From Rhodospirillales bacterium BBD 1991-14 (GTDB lineage Bacteria; Pseudomonadota; Alphaproteobacteria; Kiloniellales; Kiloniellaceae): 64,000 bases of DNA. The stretch is from positions 1-64,000 of the forward strand of contig LYSY01000006.1 in assembly GCA_001657395.1 (NCBI GenBank). Reading direction: 5' to 3'. This document shows positions 51,962-58,541 of the stretch, in pieces. Under the pieces are notes generated by a model. The model did not search any database and was not told where the DNA came from. It saw only the letters and a list, made by a program, of their open reading frames with translations. Position numbers and translations under genes: made by a program. The stretch's first letter is position 1. Each line of letters begins with the position of its first letter.

Positions 51962-52996
51962 CTAGGCATTTCTGCTGCGCGATTCCAGAAGCTTGCTCGG
52001 GCCGGCGATCCAGGTTTTCGCCATTTCGATTTCCTCGACCAAGGCCCCCGCCAAAGGGGCTTCGACGTAAGAATGGCCGGCGCCGTCCACGATCCTCAAG
52101 CGGGCGGCGCCCCAGGCCTCAGCGAGCTGGTAGGCGTTCAAGGGTGGACAGACCACGTCGTAGCGGCCATGCACAATAACGGCAGGGCAGTGAGCGACGC
52201 GGTCGATGTTCGCAAGGACCCAGCCATCCTCCAGGAACGCGTTGTTGACGAAGTAGTGCGCTTCGATCCTGGCCATATCGATTAGCGCTTCTGTCGATGC
52301 ATTCTCGATCTTTCGGGGCAGCGACGGCAGGTGAGAGGAGCAAGCGCCTTCGTAGCGATGCCAGGCAAGAGCTGCAGCGGCACGGACCGTGAAGTCCTTG
52401 CTCTGCAGTCTCTCCTGGTAAGCGGCCAGCAGGTCGCCCTGTTCCGGTTCGGTGACCTGATCGGCGAAGGCCCGCCAGGCCTCGGGGAAGAAGCACCGCA
52501 TGCTGTCGGCCCACCAGCGGTACTCGCTGGCGCGACCCAGGGATATGCTGCGCAACAGAAAGCCCAGGCAGCGCTCCGGATGCGAAACTCCGTAAGCAAG
52601 CGCAAGCGTCGATCCCCAGGACCCGCCGAAGACCATCCAGCTGTCGATCCCCAGGTGCTCGCGCAGCGATTCAATATCACCGATAAGATGCTCAGTGGTG
52701 TTGTCCTGCAAGCTGCCCGCCGGCTGGGAGCGGCCGGCACCGCGCTGGTCGAAGAGTATGATCCGGAAGTGCTCCGGGTCGAAGAACCTTCTGAGGATCG
52801 GTGACGAACCCGTGCCCGGGCCGCCGTGCAACACAACCACTGGAACGCCACTGGCATTGCCCGATTCCTCGTAGTAGAGGCGGTGACCTGACGTCACATC
52901 GAGGTAGGACTGTCGGTAAGGCGCGATTGCAGGATGGAGAACGCCTTCGAGTCCCTGGGCGGAGATTTCTCGGCGGTCCATTTGAAGTCTCTTCAT
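51962..52996 (-). CDS. pip: Proline iminopeptidase (alpha/beta hydrolase)
   Basis: A 344-residue cytoplasmic serine peptidase that removes N-terminal proline or related residues from short peptides. It shows YYEESGNASGVPVVVLHGGPGTGSSP, ILFDQRGAGRSQPAGS, the nucleophile elbow GGSWGSTLAL, the acid in VHGRYDVVCP and the His in DGAGHS, plus the RWWADS cap segment typical of Pip. The start is ATG 52996 or ATG 52981; the frame upstream of these is weak. It sits between the binding-protein and permease genes of the peptide importer, so imported peptides are probably its substrate. Confidence 0.88.
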   Translation of the reverse strand: MKRLQMDRREISAQGLEGVLHPAIAPYRQSYLDVTSGHRLYYEESGNASGVPVVVLHGGPGTGSSPILRRFFDPEHFRIILFDQRGAGRSQPAGSLQDNTTEHLIGDIESLREHLGIDSWMVFGGSWGSTLALAYGVSHPERCLGFLLRSISLGRASEYRWWADSMRCFFPEAWRAFADQVTEPEQGDLLAAYQERLQSKDFTVRAAAALAWHRYEGACSSHLPSLPRKIENASTEALIDMARIEAHYFVNNAFLEDGWVLANIDRVAHCPAVIVHGRYDVVCPPLNAYQLAEAWGAARLRIVDGAGHSYVEAPLAGALVEEIEMAKTWIAGPSKLLESRSRNA

Positions 52997-53245
52997 GTGC
53001 GATCCGTTCGCAAAAGTGTTCCTGGTGGTGTCGGTGCCGGCCCGCCGGTCAGGGGCCGGCAAGTGAGGGCCCTGCTGCCGCTGGCCGCAGTTCTCTCGGG
53101 CCGGGAGCATTTTTCAGTCCGGTGGAGGAGAGCTTCCGTGCGCGGCGAGAAGCACTGGGGCCCTGACGACTCATGACCCCAGTGCTCATCGCATGAAGGT
53201 GTCGGCGACACTGCGATAGGGAAGTGAACTGGCCTTAGGACGGGA

Positions 53246-54829
53246 TCAGTTTGCCGTCACGCCCATGGCCAGCGTCCTCGCGTCGATGCGCCCCTCATAG
53301 GTGAGCCCGGCGCGGGTCGCCCAGACCGTGACCTGATGATACAGGGGGATAATCCCAAGGTCTGACATGACGATCTCGGAAGCTTCCTCGACCATCGCCG
53401 CGCGCTTGTCGGCGTCAAAGGTCTGGAATACCTCCTCAGTGATCGCATCCACTCTCGCGTTGGCGTAGCGTCCGCGGTTGGAGGCGCCCCAACCCGCTTC
53501 CTTGTTCCGCGAATGCAACAGCCACTGAAGTGTCGGCGGTCCGGCATCGAGCCTGAAACCATAGAGCGCGAGGCTGTAGTCGAGCTTGTTCCCGCGCGAG
53601 GAAAAGATCTGCGATGGAAGCGTTTCTACAGTAACGTCAAGCCCGAGGCGCGACAGCATCTGACCCAGGGCCTGTGTGACCTGGGCGTCGTTCAGATAGC
53701 GGCCGTCCGGGCCGTGCAGAGTGACTTTGAAACCCGATGCGAAACCCGCCTCCTCAAGCAGCGCCCGGGCGCCCTCCAGATCATCCGCGTTCGCCGGGAT
53801 GGTGCCCGAGAACCCGGGCATTCCGCCGACCAACGGCTGGTTGGCTTCAACAGCCATGCCGCGCATGACATTCTTCACAATGGCGCCCTGATCGATGGCC
53901 ATAGCGAGAGCCCGGCGCACCTCTGCGATCTTGAGAGGGTTCTTGATCTCCTCACCGTCCTTTGCGACGACATGGGGCGTCACATCTCGATGCTGGTCCA
54001 TCAAGAGGTACACCAGCCGGTCGGAAACCTTTTGCCAGACCGCCACGGAGTCCTGCCGCTGCAGGCGCTGCATGTCCTGCGGCGGCACCAGGTTGATCAT
54101 GTCGACATCACCGGCGAGCAGCGCGGCGACGCGTGAGCCCGAGTTCTTGATCTGCTTGAATGTGACCGTTTCCCACTGTGGGGAGGGGCCCCAGTAGTCG
54201 TCGTTGCGCACCAGCTCGATGGTGTTGTTCGGAAGAAACCGTTTGAACCTGTAAGGGCCGGTCCCGATCGCCAACTTGCCGGAATTGAAGGCATCGTTGT
54301 CCGCTTGCTCGGCGACGTGGGCCGGTGTGATCGAGACCCAATCCATATCTGCCGGAAACAGCGGAGACGGTTTTTCCGAGATGACCCGGAAAGTGTAGTC
54401 GTCCACGGCCACGATCTCCGCAACCCCGACAAAGAACTGAGTGTAGGGGGAAGAGCTGCCCGGAACCTCGCGCATCGCGCGTCTCAGGGAAGCGACCGCG
54501 TCCTTTGCGCGAAGCTCCTTGCCGTCATGGAAGCGCACACCTTTTCGCAGCGTGAACTCCCAGGTCCGCTCGTCGATCGATTCCCAGGACACAGCCAGGC
54601 GAGGCTGCACGTTCTCGTCTGCGTCGTAGGTGATCAGCGACTCATAGATGTGGGAATTGTTGTCGAGTGACGCCGTGTCCAGTGCGAACAAAGGATCCAT
54701 GGACAACGCAAGGCCTTGCGTGCCGATGACGAGATCCTTCGCGATGGCGTTGCTTAAAGCGAGTCCGGATGCGATCACCGCGATCGCACCGAGTCTTATG
54801 GCCCTTACGGGCCATCCGGTCCCAAACAT
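53246..54829 (-). CDS. dppA: Dipeptide/oligopeptide ABC transporter binding protein DppA type
   Basis: A 527-residue exported SBP of the cluster C peptide family. A signal peptide ends near SNAIA-KD. The mature part has LALSMDPLFALDTASLDNNSHIYESLITYDADENVQPRLAVSWESIDERTWEFTLRKGVRFHDGKEL, GTGPYRFKRFLPNN, and VRRALAMAIDQGAIVKNVMRGMAVEANQPLVGG. It is the first gene of the leftward peptide operon, with the perfect 20-base palindrome about 95 bases upstream. Peptide or glutathione-like ligand is likely, but not certain. Confidence 0.92.
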   Translation of the reverse strand: MFGTGWPVRAIRLGAIAVIASGLALSNAIAKDLVIGTQGLALSMDPLFALDTASLDNNSHIYESLITYDADENVQPRLAVSWESIDERTWEFTLRKGVRFHDGKELRAKDAVASLRRAMREVPGSSSPYTQFFVGVAEIVAVDDYTFRVISEKPSPLFPADMDWVSITPAHVAEQADNDAFNSGKLAIGTGPYRFKRFLPNNTIELVRNDDYWGPSPQWETVTFKQIKNSGSRVAALLAGDVDMINLVPPQDMQRLQRQDSVAVWQKVSDRLVYLLMDQHRDVTPHVVAKDGEEIKNPLKIAEVRRALAMAIDQGAIVKNVMRGMAVEANQPLVGGMPGFSGTIPANADDLEGARALLEEAGFASGFKVTLHGPDGRYLNDAQVTQALGQMLSRLGLDVTVETLPSQIFSSRGNKLDYSLALYGFRLDAGPPTLQWLLHSRNKEAGWGASNRGRYANARVDAITEEVFQTFDADKRAAMVEEASEIVMSDLGIIPLYHQVTVWATRAGLTYEGRIDARTLAMGVTAN

Positions 54830-54921
54830 TTTCCCTAGCTCCCCTCATTCAGATCGGTCAGTCGCTGAACCGAGCCAAGCACGTCCGGCCTGCCCGCAGC
54901 GATCTTATTGAAACGCACAGA

Positions 54922-54941
54922 GAATACGGTATACCGTATTC
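54922..54941. promoter_or_regulatory. Perfect 20-base palindrome upstream of dppA
   Basis: GAATACGGTATACCGTATTC is fully self-complementary and lies 93 bases before the dppA start. Related copies occur near 56246, 61572 and 63411. The GTATAC centre is common in operators of FCD-type GntR repressors, three of which are encoded nearby. The rest of the 335-base gap shows no gene. Confidence 0.75.
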
Positions 54942-55164
54942 GAAGTCAATTTCGTGTTGGCATAGGACGCTTGGGAAAGAGGCCTCGGGTCGGACTTTGG
55001 GAAGATGGGTCTGGCTTTGCCTCAGGCGAGTGCCGTGGATGGCCCCTGAAGGCGAGGGCTTGCAGGCTTCTGACGCCGCCAGAGCTTGACGATCGTTCGC
55101 AGGAGCAGCCTCGAAACGGATTAAGCCCGCAGGTCCTGGGTGGCGCGTCGTTGCTGGTTTGGCG

Positions 55165-56148
55165 TCAGTTTGGCGAGGCGGCTGCCGAGGAGGCGGGCTG
55201 GAGGCCTTCTTTGCGGCCAGCGCGTGTCTGCGCGACAAGACAGATGATCTCGTGCACGAGCGACGCGCCGAGAAGTGCGGTGATACCCCTCAGGTCGTAG
55301 GGCGGCGAGACCTCCGTGACGTCGCCGCCAATGACCGCTGCGCCGCTCAATCCGCGCAGGATCCGCTGAGCCTCGTAGCTCGAGAACCCTCCGACGACGG
55401 GGGTTCCGGTCCCCGGAGCGTAGGCCGGGTCGATCCCATCGATGTCGAACGTGACGTAGGTCGGGTGGTGTCCAATGATGCTGCGGGTTTCGCGGATGAC
55501 GGCGTCGATGCCGATGTCGTACATTTCATCGACCGTGAACTGCCGTATGCCCTGCGCGCGGGCCCAGTCCATCCTCTCCATCGATCCCAGCGTCCCTCGA
55601 AGGCCGATCTGCACGAAACGTCTCGGATCAACCAGGCCTTCCTCCACGGCGCGCCGGAAGGGCGTCGACGAGGTAAACCGCGCACCTTCGGGAGAGGCCA
55701 TGGCGGTATCCGCATGGGCATCGAATTGCACCACTGCCAGGGGTGTGGTGCGCCCGATCGCCCGCAGGATGGGAAGCGTGATCAGGTGGTCTCCGCCGAT
55801 CGCAACCGGTGCTGCCCCGCTGTCCCAGAGCTCGGCGAAGAAAGCTTCGATCGCCGCCAGGTTGGCGTCTTGGTCGAAGGGTGCGATCACGACATCGCCG
55901 ACATCGCCAAGGGTGCAGAGATCAAGCGGGGAGAATCCATGCTTCAGGTGAAGCCCATGGAGCAGTTCGGAGGCGGTGCGGATCTGGCGCGGGGCCTGCC
56001 TCGAGCCGACCCGCAGGCGGGTTCCGCCATCGAAGGGCACGCCGGCAATGGCGATGTCCAAGAGCTTGGCGTTGGAGACGAAGGGGAGGCGCAGGAAGGT
56101 CGGAAAGGGCTCAGTGGCGGGGCTGTCTGGCATTTTCTGCGTGTCCAT
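55165..56148 (-). CDS. Ureohydrolase (arginase/agmatinase/guanidino-acid hydrolase family)
   Basis: A 327-residue binuclear manganese hydrolase that removes urea from a guanidino compound. Metal ligands are in GGDHLITLP, VQFDAHADT and FDIDGIDPAYAPGTGTPV, and GLRGT plus GGDVTEVSPPYD complete the family pattern. The specificity (agmatine, guanidinobutyrate, guanidinopropionate or other) is not clear from the sequence. The ATG at 56148 is chosen; a GTG at 56193 would extend the protein. A copy of the palindromic element lies about 100 bases upstream, so it is likely co-regulated with the peptide importer and may act on a guanidino group in the imported compound. Confidence 0.88.
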   Translation of the reverse strand: MDTQKMPDSPATEPFPTFLRLPFVSNAKLLDIAIAGVPFDGGTRLRVGSRQAPRQIRTASELLHGLHLKHGFSPLDLCTLGDVGDVVIAPFDQDANLAAIEAFFAELWDSGAAPVAIGGDHLITLPILRAIGRTTPLAVVQFDAHADTAMASPEGARFTSSTPFRRAVEEGLVDPRRFVQIGLRGTLGSMERMDWARAQGIRQFTVDEMYDIGIDAVIRETRSIIGHHPTYVTFDIDGIDPAYAPGTGTPVVGGFSSYEAQRILRGLSGAAVIGGDVTEVSPPYDLRGITALLGASLVHEIICLVAQTRAGRKEGLQPASSAAASPN

Positions 56149-56245
56149 CGGGTCATCTCTGCTGTCGTTCGTTGTGGGCGTCCTGTCTGCCACCGGTCTT
56201 GCGCGCCCGGGCCGCTTGGCGCTGTGGCCAGCGACGCAGCGTGCG

Positions 56246-56265
56246 GTATTTAGTATACCGTATTC
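56246..56265. promoter_or_regulatory. Copy of the GTATAC-type operator upstream of the ureohydrolase
   Basis: GTATTTAGTATACCGTATTC keeps the right half and centre of the perfect palindrome found at 54922 and differs in the left half. It is about 98 bases before the ureohydrolase start, the same distance as at dppA. Confidence 0.65.
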
Positions 56266-56428
56266 GAAAATTGCTCAAGGCTATGGGGTTCGCGGAGGCC
56301 CACGCAGGGCGACGCTGCTGACGGCCGCAAGGACCGGGGCGCTGTGTTTTCCGGAGAGCGGCGGAATGGGCTGGCCCCCGCCACCGCGGCCACCCTTGCC
56401 GGCGGCCTTGGCGGCCCCCTGGTTCACC

Positions 56429-57577
56429 TCACCGCTGATGGATGGGGATATAGGGTCTGTCCTTGTCTCCGACGTAGAGCAGCAAGGGCCTTATCAGGAT
56501 GTTGTTTTCCTTTTGCTCGAGCACCTGGGCAGCCCATCCGGGCAGACGGCTCACTGCGAAGACGGCGCCGAAGAATTCATCCGGGATTCCGAGGAGCGCA
56601 TAGGAAACGGCGGCGTAGAAGTCGACGTTCACGTTGACCCCATGTCGCATGTAGGGTCGCATCTCCTCGGCGACACGGTCGAGGATCTCCAACCAGGTGT
56701 TATTGCCGGCCATTCGGCTCAGGGTCTGCGCATGTCCGCGCAGATAGCGGGCCCGAGGGTCGGCCGTCCGATAGACGCGGTGTCCAAACCCCATGACCGG
56801 ATCTTTACGCCGATGCCGCTCGGCGATGTAGGCCTGGGTGTTCTCCGGGCTGTTGATCTCCCGTACCATCTGCATGACGCCTTCGACGGCTCCCCCGTGG
56901 GAGGCGCCGGCAAAGCACCCGATGGCCGCTGTGATGCTGGCGTGGAAGTCCGCCCCGGCGCCGGTCACCACCCTGGCGGTGAAGGCAGACGCGTTGGAGC
57001 CATGCTCGGCATGGATGATCATATCCTGGTCAAACAACAGCCCCAGGTCCGGATCAGGCACCTGTCCCTGCAGCATGCTCAGGAAGTTTGCAGCATGGTT
57101 GAGGTGCCGGTTTGAGATCGGCTGGGCCCGTCCCTGCCTGAGTGCCAGATGCGTTGCGACAACGGTCGCGCTCTGTGCAATGAGCCGTGCCGCCTTGCGT
57201 TTGACGGCTTCAGTCGACTCCTCCTCGCGGTCCGGATCGCTTGCTGCCAGGGCCGAAACAGCGCTGCGCAGGACGTCCATGGGATGAGAAGCCTGCATGG
57301 CGGAGATCAGGGCAACGACGTTGTCCGGAAGGCCGCGCGATGCATCAAGGTCCTTCTTGAAGTGCGCCAGCTCCGCCTCGGAGGGCAGCCAGCCGTTGAT
57401 GAGGAGGAAAGCCGTCTCGTCGAACGAGGTGTTTTCAACGAGATCCTCAATCGCGTAGCCTCGATATGATAGTATTCCATTCTTGCCGTCGATCATCGAA
57501 ACCTGGGAGCGGTCAATGTAGACGCCCGCCAGGCCCCGGTGGATTTTCGGGGCCTTGACCTGTTCCTGTACCGTCAT
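56429..57577 (-). CDS. Citrate synthase-family enzyme (short type, citrate or methylcitrate synthase-like)
   Basis: A 382-residue enzyme that condenses an acyl-CoA with a 2-oxo acid such as oxaloacetate. The catalytic His residues are in MIIHAEHGSNAS and VMGFGHRVYRTADPRA and the catalytic Asp is in NVNVDFYAAVSYALLGIP; LSYRGYAIEDLVENTSFDETAFLLING is the N-terminal signature. The length matches short dimeric citrate and 2-methylcitrate synthases rather than the 430-residue hexameric housekeeping type. It follows the ligase-like gene by 64 bases in an operon with aconitase. Acyl-CoA specificity cannot be read from the sequence. Confidence 0.9.
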   Translation of the reverse strand: MTVQEQVKAPKIHRGLAGVYIDRSQVSMIDGKNGILSYRGYAIEDLVENTSFDETAFLLINGWLPSEAELAHFKKDLDASRGLPDNVVALISAMQASHPMDVLRSAVSALAASDPDREEESTEAVKRKAARLIAQSATVVATHLALRQGRAQPISNRHLNHAANFLSMLQGQVPDPDLGLLFDQDMIIHAEHGSNASAFTARVVTGAGADFHASITAAIGCFAGASHGGAVEGVMQMVREINSPENTQAYIAERHRRKDPVMGFGHRVYRTADPRARYLRGHAQTLSRMAGNNTWLEILDRVAEEMRPYMRHGVNVNVDFYAAVSYALLGIPDEFFGAVFAVSRLPGWAAQVLEQKENNILIRPLLLYVGDKDRPYIPIHQR

Positions 57578-57641
57578 GATGTCGTCCTCCCGGAGGTTGT
57601 GCGCGGTGCCGGCGGTGCTTTCGGAACGGGGGCTTCGTCTG

Positions 57642-58541
57642 TCACGTGCCGACCGCCTGAATCCTTCGCTGCTCGCTCAGCTGGGTCAGTGTCTCGATGC
57701 GCGCAATGTTGAGGGACGCGGTGATCCGCTGGGCGTTGTTGCCGAACTTTTCAGCCAGGGCGTGCATCCAACGCTCGATCCCAAAGGCGACGCAGCCGGT
57801 GCTGGCTTCTTGCCCCTCGACGGTGATGGCGCAGCGCTTCCCGAAGAACCGGCGATGATAGTTGATCGAGGCAATGGCAAGCTTGCCGTCATAGACAAGT
57901 TCTTCCTTCGTCGGAAAGATGCGGCCCGCGCGCGCTGCTGTGCTGTTTTTGTCGAAGAACGGGTCTGTCGCCGGTTCGAACGCGACCGGAAGCCCGAGGT
58001 GATTCATGAAGGTCCCGATCAGCATGCGGTAGGCGCTGAGATGAGCCTTGACCGCCTCTGCAGTGCCCACACAGACAATCTCACGCATCGAAAAGCCGCG
58101 CAGGCGCTCCAGGCCGCGGAAGTGGGATTCGCTGCGAAAGCAGCTTGCGACCGTGGTGAAGTACTCGCTGCTGGGGAGCTCGCGGCCGCGAAGGCTGAGG
58201 TAGACGTTGTAGCAGGCCGCCGGAGGTAAGCAGTACTCAGGGTCTCGCAGATGAGTGGCTGGAACGGCCTCGGCGCCGGAGCCTCCCTGCCTGCGCTGGC
58301 CGTAGTGGTCCTGTGCCTCGTCGTGGAGCGTGCAGGCGCACATGACCAATTGAGGGAAATTCCGGAAGTAGTCGAGCGCGTCCAGGTCGCGCACGCGAAC
58401 AAGCGAGGGGTAGCGGACCTCCTGGGCATCACAGTGGCTCGCCCAGTTGAGAAAGAGGTCCTCCAGGCTGTTGAAGACGGCGACGCCGGCCGGTGTGATG
58501 GTGGCCATGCCCTGGGTACTGGAGAAGAACTCGGTGCTCAT
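57642..58541 (-). CDS. Class II aminoacyl-tRNA synthetase-like amino acid:carrier-protein ligase
   Basis: A 299-residue protein made of only the catalytic domain of an atypical seryl-tRNA synthetase. Cys110 (PPAACYNVY), motif 2 as SCFRSE (Arg136, Glu138) followed by GFSMREIVCVG, Cys250 (STGCVAFG) and motif 3 as GIER (Arg257) match the zinc-dependent amino acid:[carrier protein] ligases described in Bradyrhizobium and relatives, which load small amino acids on a phosphopantetheine carrier instead of tRNA. There is no tRNA-binding arm. No carrier-protein gene is visible in the window. It overlaps the aconitase gene by four bases, an unusual partnership. Confidence 0.8.
   Translation of the reverse strand: MSTEFFSSTQGMATITPAGVAVFNSLEDLFLNWASHCDAQEVRYPSLVRVRDLDALDYFRNFPQLVMCACTLHDEAQDHYGQRRQGGSGAEAVPATHLRDPEYCLPPAACYNVYLSLRGRELPSSEYFTTVASCFRSESHFRGLERLRGFSMREIVCVGTAEAVKAHLSAYRMLIGTFMNHLGLPVAFEPATDPFFDKNSTAARAGRIFPTKEELVYDGKLAIASINYHRRFFGKRCAITVEGQEASTGCVAFGIERWMHALAEKFGNNAQRITASLNIARIETLTQLSEQRRIQAVGT

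Noticed and set aside
57460-57485. GATAGTATTCC inside citrate synthase as another operator copy
   Set aside because: It is inside coding sequence, lacks the GTATAC centre and matches too few positions.
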